The notes beneath the pieces were generated by a model. The model saw only the letters and a program-made list of their open reading frames with translations. It made no database searches and was not told the origin of the DNA. Below are positions 1-8,928 of a stretch of 64,000 bases of DNA, in pieces (positions within the stretch are counted from its first letter, which is position 1; each line of letters opens with the position of its first letter). Both the position numbers and the translations under genes were made by a program. The stretch lies in assembly GCA_041944835.1 (NCBI GenBank), contig CP145879.1, positions 1 through 64,000 on the forward strand. Direction: 5' to 3'. This DNA is from Dasytiphilus stammeri_K. GTDB taxonomy: Bacteria > Pseudomonadota > Gammaproteobacteria > Enterobacterales > Enterobacteriaceae.

Positions 1-5
1 AAATA

Positions 6-83
6 GGTGTGGTAGTTCAGTTTGGTTAGAATACCGGCCTGTCACGCCGGGGGTCGCGGGTTCAAATCCCGTCCGCACCGCCA
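6..83 (+). tRNA. tRNA-Asp (anticodon GTC)
   Basis: The cloverleaf folds with a 7-bp acceptor stem (GGTGTGG with CCGCACC, one G-U pair), the anticodon loop CTGTCAC giving GTC, a GGGTTCAAATCCC T-arm and an encoded 3' CCA at 81-83. It closely resembles the enterobacterial tRNA-Asp. Its 3' half overlaps, on the opposite strand, the last codons of aroQ. Confidence 0.97.
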
Positions 84-523
84 TCTAAATAATTAACGGC
101 AGCTTGTAAGGCTAATATATAACTATTCATACCAAAACCACATATAACTCCAGAGGAAATATCTGAAAAATAAGAATGATTACGAAACTTTTCTCTTTTA
201 TATATATTAGATAAATGTACCTCAATAAAAGGGATCCGGACGCCTAAAAGCGCATCACGTAATGAAATACTAGTATGAGTAAATGCAGCAGGATTGATTA
301 TAATAAAATCAACTGGATTATCTATAAGTGCATGAACTTTTTGAACTAATTCATGTTCTGCATTCGATTGAAAATGTTCAATACACACATTTAATTTTTT
401 ACCATAAAAAAATAATTTCTCTATTATTTGTTTTAATGTGTTTTTTCCATATTTCTCCGGCTCACGTAATCCTAATATATTAATATTAGGACCATTCAGA
501 AGGAGAATATGGAATTTTGACAT
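62..523 (-). CDS. aroQ: 3-dehydroquinate dehydratase, type II
   Basis: The 153-residue product is a type II dehydroquinase, which converts 3-dehydroquinate to 3-dehydroshikimate in the cytoplasm (third step of the shikimate pathway). The family signature NGPN is at residues 10-13. Active-site candidates R20, Y25, N77 in the INPAAFTHTS segment, H103 and R114 are all in place. The length matches the usual 145-155 residues. The gene lies 8 bases after yhgN on the same strand. The last seven or so codons run into the tRNA-Asp gene on the other strand, so the C-terminus (GGADGI) is dictated by tRNA sequence. E. coli uses the unrelated type I enzyme AroD; the type II form is found in other Enterobacterales such as Yersinia. 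Confidence 0.96.
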   Translation of the reverse strand: MSKFHILLLNGPNINILGLREPEKYGKNTLKQIIEKLFFYGKKLNVCIEHFQSNAEHELVQKVHALIDNPVDFIIINPAAFTHTSISLRDALLGVRIPFIEVHLSNIYKREKFRNHSYFSDISSGVICGFGMNSYILALQAAVNYLDGGADGI

Positions 524-531
524 AAAATTAA

Positions 532-1143
532 TTAAGGATGCAAAAAATTATTTAAATAATAAACACGCACACCATTAAAAAACATTTGTATGGCTAACAT
601 TATTAATATTAATCCCATCAGACGTTCGAGTGCATTTAAACCTTTTTCTCCTAGTAATTTGAGAAATATTCCAGATGATAATAAAACAGCTGCATTTGCT
701 GTCCATGCAATTATTAAAGCACTAATCATATAAATAATTTTATGTTGATATTCATGTGATAATGAAATTATGGTTGCTAATACTGTGGGACCAGCAACTA
801 AAGGAATCGCTAAGGGAACTAAAAAGGGTTCTTGACCTGGTGATACACAATTAATTCCTGTATCATTAGAGGATGGAAATATCATTTTTAGAGAAATTAA
901 TAATAAAACAATTCCTCCAGAAATTGAGACAATTTCGTTTTTTAAATTTAAAAGATGCAAAAATTTCTCTCCTCCAAATAAAAATAATAACATAACTATC
1001 AGAGCAAAGATCATTTCACGCACTATTATTGTATACTGTCGGTTTTTATCTAATGGTTTTAATATCAACATAAAAATGGGTAAGTTTCCTAATGGATCCA
1101 TTATTATGAATAATAACATTGTAGTTGAAATTATTTCCGTCAT
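532..1143 (-). CDS. yhgN: MarC-family inner membrane protein YhgN
   Basis: This is a 203-residue membrane protein of the MarC family, very close to E. coli YhgN throughout, including the MDPLGNLPIF segment near the N-terminus, the PLAIPLVAGPT segment in the middle and LGEKGLNALERLMGLIL near the end. About six hydrophobic helices are visible. The family's transport substrate is not established, so I give no function. The start ATG is preceded by a strong AAGGAGG ribosome-binding site. It is followed after 8 bases by aroQ, so the two are probably co-transcribed. Confidence 0.93.
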   Translation of the reverse strand: MTEIISTTMLLFIIMDPLGNLPIFMLILKPLDKNRQYTIIVREMIFALIVMLLFLFGGEKFLHLLNLKNEIVSISGGIVLLLISLKMIFPSSNDTGINCVSPGQEPFLVPLAIPLVAGPTVLATIISLSHEYQHKIIYMISALIIAWTANAAVLLSSGIFLKLLGEKGLNALERLMGLILIMLAIQMFFNGVRVYYLNNFLHP

Positions 1144-1213
1144 AATTTTATATCCTCCTTACTTGCTGCTTTCGTTGCAAGTTAAAAAGAGACAGTTTAT
1201 TCTCATTTTTATC

Positions 1214-1239
1214 TATTAGATTATATTTATAATCTAATA
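1214..1239. repeat. Perfect 12-bp inverted repeat 3' of glpD
   Basis: TATTAGATTATA is followed after two T's by its exact reverse complement, so a long A+T-rich hairpin can form in the yhgN-glpD gap. A second, imperfect inverted repeat (GGAATATATT with AATTTATTCC) lies at about 1246-1283. Neither is followed by a T-run on either strand, so a standard intrinsic terminator is not supported. A role in 3' end formation of the glpD message is possible. Confidence 0.5.
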
Positions 1240-1345
1240 AAAAATGGAATATATTTAAAAATTTTTAATAAAAAATTTATTCCTGTTAGTATAAAAAATA
1301 CTTTTTTGATACGCTTTTTTTGTCAAAAAATTGAACAATTGCTAA

Positions 1346-2845
1346 TCAATTATTTTTTTTATTTCTTGTCAACCATTCAGAAATGCGCCTAATTTCTTTT
1401 TCATTAAGCCATAATCCACATTTAGTACGACGCCAAATTGCATCTGACACTTCATATACCCATTCTTTATGCACTAAATAATGTAATTCAGCTTCATATA
1501 AATTATGACCAAAATGTTCTCCTAAATCAGAGAGGTTTTTTTTATCTCTAAGTATAAGTTCACTATTACTACCATACGTACATGCATATCTTTCTGCAAG
1601 ATATTTATCAATAAAATTATAACCATTATATAAATTAGAAGCATAATTTTGTATGGTGCCTCTAAAATCTCCTCCGGGAAGAATATTATTTTTCGTCCAT
1701 GCTGGCCCAGCAAAAGGATAATATTTAGATAGCATATTTAATGCTTCCTCAGCTAATCTTCGATAAGTCGTAAGCTTTCCACCAAAAACCGATAGTATAG
1801 GTGTATTACCATTTATATCATTAATATCTAGAGTGTATTGACGAGTAATAGTTTCTGGATAATGAGAATTATCATCATACAAGGGACGTACTCCAGAATA
1901 AGACCAGATAATATCTTCTTTAAAGATTTTTTTTTTAAAGAACTTATTACAAACATCCAGTAAATAACTAACTTCTTTATCAGAAATTACTGGATTAGAG
2001 GGATCATCATTCCACTCTACTTCAGTAGTACCAATAAGAGAAAATTGTTCCATCCACGGAATAACAAATACTACTCGATGATCTTCAGTTTGTAATATGT
2101 AAGCATATTTTTCTGAATGAATTTTAGGCAAAATAATATGGCTGCCTTTAATTAATCGTATTTTAGAGAGAGAATTAAGTTGTAATACTTTATTTAAAAA
2201 TATATTTACCCAAGGACCAGTAGCATTAACTAATCCTTTAGATACCCATGTAATTAATTGACCATTATCAATGTTCTTACCTGTTACATGCCATAATGAA
2301 TTTTTACGTTGAGCTTCAATTACACGACAACGTGTAACTACTTCACTTCCTTGTCTAATAATTTCTTGTGCATTTAAAACTACTAAACGAGCATCATCTA
2401 CCCAACAATCAGAATATTCAAATCCACGTAAAAAATTAGATTTTAATATTGAATTTGAATCAAAAAGTATATTTTTACTAGAAGGTAAAGTAACACGTTT
2501 GCTTAAATGATCATATATAAACAATCCCAGACGAATAATCCAAGCAGGACGTAAATGCGGACAATGTGGCATACGAAAACGCAGAGGTATAGTAATGTGA
2601 GGAGCTGTTTTTAATAATATTTCACGTTCAGCTAGCGCCTCTCTAACTAAACGAAACTCATAATTTTCAAGATAACGTAATCCTCCATGAATTAATTTTG
2701 AACTTGCTGAAGATGTAGCACAAGCTAAATCATTAGCTTCTAACATCAGTACAGATAATCCTCGACCAGCAGCATCAGCTGCAATGCCAGCTCCATTAAT
2801 TCCACCCCCAATAACAATTAAATCTTTTAATTTTTCGATTTCCAT
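1346..2845 (-). CDS. glpD: Aerobic glycerol-3-phosphate dehydrogenase
   Basis: The 499-residue FAD-dependent enzyme oxidises sn-glycerol 3-phosphate to dihydroxyacetone phosphate at the inner face of the cytoplasmic membrane and passes electrons to ubiquinone. The N-terminal dinucleotide-binding motif GGGINGAGIAAD is near residues 13-24, and SSKLIHGGLRYLE and the C-terminal half match E. coli GlpD (501 residues) over the full length. No frame break is seen. With cyoABCD in the same window it gives a direct glycerol-phosphate to oxygen respiratory chain. No glpF or glpK is present here, so the source of glycerol 3-phosphate (host or lipid turnover) is open. Confidence 0.97.
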   Translation of the reverse strand: MEIEKLKDLIVIGGGINGAGIAADAAGRGLSVLMLEANDLACATSSASSKLIHGGLRYLENYEFRLVREALAEREILLKTAPHITIPLRFRMPHCPHLRPAWIIRLGLFIYDHLSKRVTLPSSKNILFDSNSILKSNFLRGFEYSDCWVDDARLVVLNAQEIIRQGSEVVTRCRVIEAQRKNSLWHVTGKNIDNGQLITWVSKGLVNATGPWVNIFLNKVLQLNSLSKIRLIKGSHIILPKIHSEKYAYILQTEDHRVVFVIPWMEQFSLIGTTEVEWNDDPSNPVISDKEVSYLLDVCNKFFKKKIFKEDIIWSYSGVRPLYDDNSHYPETITRQYTLDINDINGNTPILSVFGGKLTTYRRLAEEALNMLSKYYPFAGPAWTKNNILPGGDFRGTIQNYASNLYNGYNFIDKYLAERYACTYGSNSELILRDKKNLSDLGEHFGHNLYEAELHYLVHKEWVYEVSDAIWRRTKCGLWLNEKEIRRISEWLTRNKKNN

Positions 2846-2917
2846 ATCTTAAATCCTATGGCATATGCCATTCGTTTAAAGTGATTTAGTATGGTTAAAG
2901 ATACAGATTTAAGATCA

Positions 2918-3505
2918 CTAAAAATATGAGTGTACACTACGTTGATGTTCAGTAATATCATGTACTTCCATTATTTCTTCTGGAAAATAATTTAAGAGTT
3001 CTTTTTCCAAATATTCTTTAAGAGTTAAATTAACCATTGAACAACCATTGCAACCTCCAGTAAATTTTAAAATAGCATAACCTTCATTAGTAATTTCTAT
3101 CAGTTGAACAGAACCTCCATGAATAGCCAGCTGTGGATTAATTCTTTCTTGTAAGAAATTTTCTACACGTTGTGTTAATGATAAATTTTCTACTGCAGTT
3201 AATTTTGTCTTTATATTAGGTGCATTCAACATCAATTGCGATCCTAATTCATCAGATATTAAATCTATTTCAGCATCTTCTAACCAACGAGCGCTTTGTG
3301 AATCAATATAAGCATAAAAATCATTAAATTTTATTTTAATATCATTTACAGATATTGTCTCTGGTGCACAGTATGATACACCACATTCTGCAATATGGGT
3401 ACCCGGATTAATTACGAAAATACGAATTTGTGTCCCCGGGTCTTGATCTTGCAATAACTTTTTAAAATGCTTTTGTGCTTTAGCTGTAATATTAATATGA
3501 ATCAT
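2918..3505 (-). CDS. nfuA: Fe/S biogenesis protein NfuA
   Basis: This 195-residue protein carries an N-terminal A-type-like domain (roughly residues 1-100) and a C-terminal Nfu domain with the cluster-binding CxxC at C152 and C155 (GGCNGCS). NfuA delivers [4Fe-4S] clusters to client enzymes. Likely clients in this window are lipoyl synthase LipA and the QueE-like radical SAM enzyme. It is 3 bases upstream of the feoC stop-start region on the same strand, following the feoABC genes, as in E. coli where nfuA is also near feo. Confidence 0.97.
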   Translation of the reverse strand: MIHINITAKAQKHFKKLLQDQDPGTQIRIFVINPGTHIAECGVSYCAPETISVNDIKIKFNDFYAYIDSQSARWLEDAEIDLISDELGSQLMLNAPNIKTKLTAVENLSLTQRVENFLQERINPQLAIHGGSVQLIEITNEGYAILKFTGGCNGCSMVNLTLKEYLEKELLNYFPEEIMEVHDITEHQRSVHSYF

Positions 3506-3508
3506 AGA

Positions 3509-3781
3509 TTATTTTTGAAAAGTAATTTTAGAGTTTTGCGATAATTGGTACACTATACTATAACATGGTTGCTTTGTAGAACAACCTTTTGCATTACATG
3601 TTATTGAACAACAATAATCCTCTCTTGGAAGTTGTATTTTGGTTATTTTTCCCATTCGAACCAACCTATCTAATATAGCTTCAATAAGTGATACTCTACA
3701 AGAAAGTTGCAAACTTAGTTGGTATGCATCAGCACGACCTAATAAAGCTAGTTTCTTACATACATCCATAACACTAACCAT
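3509..3781 (-). CDS. feoC: FeoC, small winged-helix protein of the ferrous iron system
   Basis: This 90-residue protein resembles E. coli FeoC (78 residues): an N-terminal winged-helix region (residues 3-50) and a cysteine-rich segment with C57, C58, C62, C67 and C73, consistent with the oxygen-sensitive [4Fe-4S] site of enterobacterial FeoC. FeoC protects or modulates FeoB. It lies directly downstream of feoB, in the usual feoABC order. It is about ten residues longer at the C-terminus than the E. coli protein. Confidence 0.88.
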   Translation of the reverse strand: MVSVMDVCKKLALLGRADAYQLSLQLSCRVSLIEAILDRLVRMGKITKIQLPREDYCCSITCNAKGCSTKQPCYSIVYQLSQNSKITFQK

Positions 3782-3814
3782 GAGAGATAATATCTATCCT
3801 ATTAATTATTATAA

Positions 3815-6094
3815 CTACTTAATTAAGTTAAATTTATAAGAATTAGTAATATAACGATAACGTAGCAAAAAAATAATAAATAAATTAAGTAATAATATTA
3901 TTATTATAATCATAAAACTATAAAACCAATGTTTAGTAAATGTAGCCAGCTGATAAAATAAAGCTGAGGAGGACCACGATAAATTCAATGCCCAAAATAT
4001 AGAAAATAACATCCAACCACGACTAGTTTCGCGTGCAATAGCACCTAAAACTGATGCACAAGGTACATAAAGAAGCACAAAGATTAAATAGCTATAAGCT
4101 GCTCGTTTACTAGAAAATTTACTATTCATCACACCAATAGCACTAGAACTTAAATGTTCATCAGCTTGGTTTATTTTTATGGGATTATAAAATTCCTTTA
4201 AGGAAAAAATTTTTATCAATTCTTGACGCGTTTGAGAGAACGCATTCCATAACTCACGATTAAAATTAAATTTAGCAGGTTCAAAATCGTTTTTTAAGAT
4301 GTTTTCAGCCGTATAGAGAGTATTTAAGGTACTTATTATGACTTCTTTTGCAATAGTTCCGGCTAATAATCCTACAATAGCTTGCCAATTATCAGTACTA
4401 ATTCCTATAGGAATTAGTACTGTTGTCATTTTCTGACTAACTTTCGCTAAAGCGGATTCATTCACATTTTTTACTAATTTTCCATCAAAGGAAAAACTAT
4501 TTAAAGCACTTATAATAACACTGGCAATAATAATAACTTTACCAGCTTTATATAAAAAATCTTTAAGACGTTGCCAAGTTTGTATTAAAAGAGTTTTGCT
4601 ATTAGGTAAATGATAGATGGGTAATTCCATTACAAATGGAACGCTTTCTCCATGCATAAGTGTATATTTTAATATAATCCCCGTTAAAATAGCTGCTAAT
4701 ATACCTAAAATATAAAGGCTAAAAATAACTAATGTTCCATTTTTTCCAAAAAATGAAGATGCAAAAATAGTAAAAATAGTTAATCTAGCACTACACGAAA
4801 TAAATGGTACCATCAAAATAGTAATAATTCTTTCTACTGGTGTATTAAGAGTGCGAGTACTCATTACTGAAGGAACGTTACATCCAAAACCTAAAAGAAG
4901 AGGTATAAATGATTTTCCAGGAAGACCTAATATTTGCATCACTCGATCCATAATAAATGCGGCTCTTGCCATATAACCAGATTCTTCTATAACACTAATA
5001 AATAAATACATAATAGTAATCTGCGGAATAAGAGGTAATATAGTATTAATTCCTCCGCCTAGACTTTGAGCTATAAAAAAGGTAATTGCATAAGGACAAT
5101 GAAATGTATATCCCAACCATTGTATTCCATGAATAAATAACGCAGTGGATCCAATATCAAATAAGGGTTGTAATGCACCTCCTACATTAATTGAAAAAAA
5201 GAACATCAGGTATACTACAAATAAGAAAATTGGTATACCTAACCATCTATTAAGTAGAATGCTATCAATTTTATTGGATAAAGATGAACTCTTATTCTTA
5301 TAAGAAGATTCTTGAATCTTAGCAGTAATCTTATCTATAACTTGATAACGAGAATTAACAATTAGTAAAGCCGCATCATTTTTATTTCTCTGTAATTCTT
5401 GCTGAATAGTTGGTAATATTCTTGCTATTTTTGGCATATTTATAATGATACGAGAATCACCTTCGAGTATTTGTATAGCTAACCATTTACGCTGTTGATA
5501 AGTATAATTGATTGGCATTAATTGGATTAATTTTTTAATATATGGTGAGAGAATATCAGGCCAATCAATATAAAATAATGCCGGAGTAAGAGGATGACGA
5601 TCTATCTCATTTTTTAATTGCTCAATACCTTTGCCTATTTTAGAAATTAGTGGTACAATCGGACAACCTAAAGTTACAGATAATGCTTGAATGTCTATTT
5701 GCAGATTTTGATCTTTTGCTATATCTAGCATATTTAATGCTATTATACATGGAACACCTAATTCTAATATCTGCAATGTCAAATAAAGATCACGCTCCAT
5801 GTGACTAGCATCAATTACATTAATAATGATATCTGCATCACCCTGCATTATATACTGAGAAACTATTTGCTCATCTAAGGATGTATGAGAAGATACCCCA
5901 GTTAAAGAGTATGTTCCAGGTAAATCAACTACACAAATTTCATGATGCGGTGTAGTAAATTTTCCTTCTTTACGTTCTACGGTTACACCCGGCCAATTAC
6001 CCACCCGTTGATGAGATCCAGTAAGTTGATTAAAAAGAGTGGTTTTTCCAGAATTGGGATTTCCTACTAACCCTATAGTAGTATAAGATTTCAT
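3815..6094 (-). CDS. feoB: Ferrous iron permease FeoB
   Basis: The 759-residue product has an N-terminal GTPase domain with the P-loop GNPNSGKT at residues 11-18, the switch segment GVTVERKEG and DLPGTYSL. It is followed by the polytopic Gate/core membrane region from about residue 280 to the C-terminus, including CNVPSVMSTRTL and GYMARAAFIMDRVM. The length is close to E. coli FeoB (773). It imports Fe(II) across the inner membrane. Its start overlaps the end of feoA by four bases (ATGA), so translation is coupled. Confidence 0.97.
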   Translation of the reverse strand: MKSYTTIGLVGNPNSGKTTLFNQLTGSHQRVGNWPGVTVERKEGKFTTPHHEICVVDLPGTYSLTGVSSHTSLDEQIVSQYIMQGDADIIINVIDASHMERDLYLTLQILELGVPCIIALNMLDIAKDQNLQIDIQALSVTLGCPIVPLISKIGKGIEQLKNEIDRHPLTPALFYIDWPDILSPYIKKLIQLMPINYTYQQRKWLAIQILEGDSRIIINMPKIARILPTIQQELQRNKNDAALLIVNSRYQVIDKITAKIQESSYKNKSSSLSNKIDSILLNRWLGIPIFLFVVYLMFFFSINVGGALQPLFDIGSTALFIHGIQWLGYTFHCPYAITFFIAQSLGGGINTILPLIPQITIMYLFISVIEESGYMARAAFIMDRVMQILGLPGKSFIPLLLGFGCNVPSVMSTRTLNTPVERIITILMVPFISCSARLTIFTIFASSFFGKNGTLVIFSLYILGILAAILTGIILKYTLMHGESVPFVMELPIYHLPNSKTLLIQTWQRLKDFLYKAGKVIIIASVIISALNSFSFDGKLVKNVNESALAKVSQKMTTVLIPIGISTDNWQAIVGLLAGTIAKEVIISTLNTLYTAENILKNDFEPAKFNFNRELWNAFSQTRQELIKIFSLKEFYNPIKINQADEHLSSSAIGVMNSKFSSKRAAYSYLIFVLLYVPCASVLGAIARETSRGWMLFSIFWALNLSWSSSALFYQLATFTKHWFYSFMIIIIILLLNLFIIFLLRYRYITNSYKFNLIK

Positions 6095-6315
6095 TTTATA
6101 ATTTCCAGCTGAAAGTATGCTAAATCTTTTTTACGTAATGAAAGATTCAAATCACGTATTTTAATTTGTATTGGATCTCCTAAAGGAGCTATACGTATAA
6201 TCTGGAAAATAGAACCTGGCAGCATACCAATAGTCAGTAATCTATGACGATAAAAAACACTGGTTTCTGATGAAAAACCTACAATTTTGTAAATTTGATC
6301 GGGAATGAAATTCAT
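6091..6315 (-). CDS. feoA: Ferrous iron transport protein A
   Basis: The 74-residue SH3-like FeoA protein is required with FeoB for Fe(II) uptake. Its residues GFSSETSVFYRHRLLTIGMLPGS and the APLGDPI segment align directly with E. coli FeoA (75 residues). The reading frame is open for a further 29 codons upstream. I chose the ATG at 6313-6315 because it gives the family N-terminus and length. It overlaps feoB by four bases. Confidence 0.93.
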   Translation of the reverse strand: MNFIPDQIYKIVGFSSETSVFYRHRLLTIGMLPGSIFQIIRIAPLGDPIQIKIRDLNLSLRKKDLAYFQLEIIK

Positions 6316-6411
6316 ATTTTTAATTTTTCTTATTTTAAAGAAGGTAATTTGCTTAATATTAATGGTAATAATTATTAATTTCAATATAGTTTTCTCTAAC
6401 ATGATTAGATT

Positions 6412-8037
6412 TTATGATGGTAAAATAGGACCTGAGTTAATTAATTGTAAACCAATTGTAGTATTGGTGTATTTATCAAAATTTTTAATAAATTTTTTTG
6501 CTAATTTTACCGCTTGTTTTGGCCATAGATTGGGATTAGGATAAATATTTCTGGGATCTAGAAGATTGGTATTAATATTAGGTAATGAAACTGGTACAGA
6601 AAGATTAAATATAGGTAAAGAAAAAGTTTCTACCGATGTTAAAACATTATTTAAAATTAAATCGATAATAATACGAGTATGTCTAAGAGAAATACGATCT
6701 CCTCTACCATTCCATCCAGTATTTACTAGAAACGTTTCTGCATTAACAGCCTGTATATATTTTAATAAAACTGTTGCATAATAAAGCGGATGTAGCATTA
6801 AAAATGCCGATCCAAAACAAGCTGAAAAAGTTGGAATAGGATTATTTATACCCAGTTCAGTACCACTGATTTTAGAAGTAAATCCAGATAAGAAATAATA
6901 TTGTGTTTGTTCATACGTTAGTTTAGATACTGGAGGAAAAACTCCAAAAGCGTCTGCAGTTAAAAAAATAACTTTTTTTGCATGTCCAGCTTTAGATACT
7001 GGTTTAACAATGTTTCTTATATGATTAATTGGATAAGAAACACGACCATTTTCGGTTTTACTACTATCATTAAAATCGACTGATCCGTCTGGATGTACAA
7101 AAACATTTTCTAATAACGCATTACGACGTATAGCATAATAAATATCCGGTTCTTGTTCTTTTGATAGGTTAAGGGTTTTAGCATAACATCCACCTTCTAA
7201 ATTAAATACTCCTTCATCATTCCATCCATGCTCATCGTCGCCTATTAATTTGCGTTGCGGATCAGCAGACAGTGTCGTTTTACCAGTACCAGATAATCCA
7301 AAAAAAATAGCTACATCATTTTTTTTTCCTACATTAGCTGAACAATGCATTGAAGCAATACCCTTCAAAGGAAGTAAGTAATTCATAATTGAGAAAATTC
7401 CCTTTTTCATTTCTCCTCCATACCAAGTTCCACCAATAATTTGTAAATTTTCATTAAGATTAAAAGCTATAAAATTTTCAGAATGTAAACCCTGTTTTTT
7501 CCAGTGCGGGTTAGTACATTTGGAGGCATTCATAACGATAAAATCCGGATGAAAAAATTCTAACTCGGTCTCAAGAGGTCGGATAAACATATTGGTTACA
7601 AAATGTGCTTGCCAGGCCACTTCAGTTAAAAAACGCACTGCTAAACGGTTTCGTGGATCCGCTCCACACCATGCGTCAACAATAAATAATGTTTTACCTG
7701 AAAGGTGTTGAGTAACTAGAGACTTAAGATCTAACCAAATTTCAGGAGACATGGGATGGTTGTCACTATCTCTTTCTTGATCAGACCACCATATAATGTT
7801 ATTAGTAGTATCATCACGAACAATATATTTATCTTTTGGAGATCTTCCGGTAAAAATTCCAGTATCGACTGCCATTGCATCAAATTGTGTTAGAATAGCA
7901 CGTTCTAGACCAATTAAATTAGATTTATTTTCTTCCAGGTATAAAGTGGTATAATCAGGATTATAAATTATTTCATTCACATTGGTAATATTATAACTGA
8001 TTATATCTTGTTTTATTGAATACATGTAATATTCCAT
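6412..8037 (-). CDS. pckA: Phosphoenolpyruvate carboxykinase (ATP)
   Basis: The 541-residue enzyme converts oxaloacetate and ATP to phosphoenolpyruvate, CO2 and ADP, the entry to gluconeogenesis. It shows the substrate-binding GIFTGRSPKDKY segment near residue 60, the P-loop GLSGTGKTT near 250, the metal-binding DDEHGW segment and the C-terminal DPRNIY segment, matching E. coli Pck (540). In this genome it could feed phosphoenolpyruvate to the shikimate pathway, whose genes flank it. It is divergent from aroK across a 316-bp gap. Confidence 0.97.
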   Translation of the reverse strand: MEYYMYSIKQDIISYNITNVNEIIYNPDYTTLYLEENKSNLIGLERAILTQFDAMAVDTGIFTGRSPKDKYIVRDDTTNNIIWWSDQERDSDNHPMSPEIWLDLKSLVTQHLSGKTLFIVDAWCGADPRNRLAVRFLTEVAWQAHFVTNMFIRPLETELEFFHPDFIVMNASKCTNPHWKKQGLHSENFIAFNLNENLQIIGGTWYGGEMKKGIFSIMNYLLPLKGIASMHCSANVGKKNDVAIFFGLSGTGKTTLSADPQRKLIGDDEHGWNDEGVFNLEGGCYAKTLNLSKEQEPDIYYAIRRNALLENVFVHPDGSVDFNDSSKTENGRVSYPINHIRNIVKPVSKAGHAKKVIFLTADAFGVFPPVSKLTYEQTQYYFLSGFTSKISGTELGINNPIPTFSACFGSAFLMLHPLYYATVLLKYIQAVNAETFLVNTGWNGRGDRISLRHTRIIIDLILNNVLTSVETFSLPIFNLSVPVSLPNINTNLLDPRNIYPNPNLWPKQAVKLAKKFIKNFDKYTNTTIGLQLINSGPILPS

Positions 8038-8353
8038 TTGTTTTATGCCAATAGTAAGTAAGGATTACTTTTTAAATGCTCTGTTAAGTAATTATAATTA
8101 ACCGTTAACACTATTAAAGACCAATTACAAATAAGAAAAGATGATTTATAATTTTATTTAACTAAAAAATATTTTTTATTATTAAAGTAAAATTATTTTT
8201 TTCTTAAATAAGAGATGATATTACTATATCATATTCAATGATAAAATTATTTATTAAGTATTTTACTGATTTTAAAATATTTTATTTTCTTTTATTTTAT
8301 TATATTATATTTTACTTGTTTCTAAATTATAACTTTAAACACTAATAAAAAAA
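8038..8353. other. Divergent A+T-rich intergenic region, pckA-aroK
   Basis: This 316-bp gap separates the 5' ends of pckA (minus) and aroK (plus) and must hold promoters for both. It is extremely A+T-rich, so promoter-like hexamers occur everywhere and I do not single one out. I see no tRNA, no convincing hairpin with T-run and no decayed coding sequence. Confidence 0.6.
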
Positions 8354-8878
8354 ATGGTAGAAAAACGCAATATATTTTTAATTGGGCCAATGGGAGCTGG
8401 TAAAAGTACTATTGGACGACAATTAGCTCAACAACTTAATATGCAATTTTTTGATTCTGATCAAGAACTTGAAAAAAGTACTGGAGCCGATATAAGTTGG
8501 ATATTTGATGCAGAAGGTGAAAACGGGTTTCGCATACGTGAAGAAAAAATTATTTATGAAATTACTGAAAAATTCGGGATTGTATTAGCTACAGGAGGTG
8601 GATCGGTGAAATCACGTGAAATACGTAATCGCTTGTCGGCTCGAGGTATGGTGGTATATCTTAAAACCACTATAGAAAATCAATTATCACGTACCCAACG
8701 TGATAAAAAACGTCCTTTGTTGTTAGGAAATTCTCCACCTGTGAAAGTATTACAAGAACTTGCCTCAGAACGTAATCCTTTATACGAAGAAATAGCGGAT
8801 ATTACAATTTGTACTGACAATCAAAACGCTAAAGTGGTTGCAAATAAAATTATGTTAATGCTTAAAAAAATGCATTAA
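8354..8878 (+). CDS. aroK: Shikimate kinase I
   Basis: The 174-residue kinase phosphorylates shikimate at O3 using ATP. The Walker A motif GPMGAGKST is at residues 11-19, the shikimate-binding D34/R58-type residues lie in the SDQELE and FRIREE segments, and the GGGS motif lies near residue 81. Length and N-terminus match E. coli AroK (173). It opens the operon aroK-aroB-rpe-trpS, a shortened form of the E. coli aroKB-damX-dam-rpe-gph-trpS operon. Confidence 0.97.
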   Translation: MVEKRNIFLIGPMGAGKSTIGRQLAQQLNMQFFDSDQELEKSTGADISWIFDAEGENGFRIREEKIIYEITEKFGIVLATGGGSVKSREIRNRLSARGMVVYLKTTIENQLSRTQRDKKRPLLLGNSPPVKVLQELASERNPLYEEIADITICTDNQNAKVVANKIMLMLKKMH

Positions 8879-8928
8879 ATTATTCAACCCAATACAAGAC
8901 AAGGAAGGCACCATAACATAATATAAAA

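Noticed and set aside
6316..6402. N-terminal extension of FeoA by 29 residues
   Set aside because: The extension is a hydrophobic, low-complexity reading of A+T-rich DNA absent from the family; the ATG at 6315 gives the normal length.
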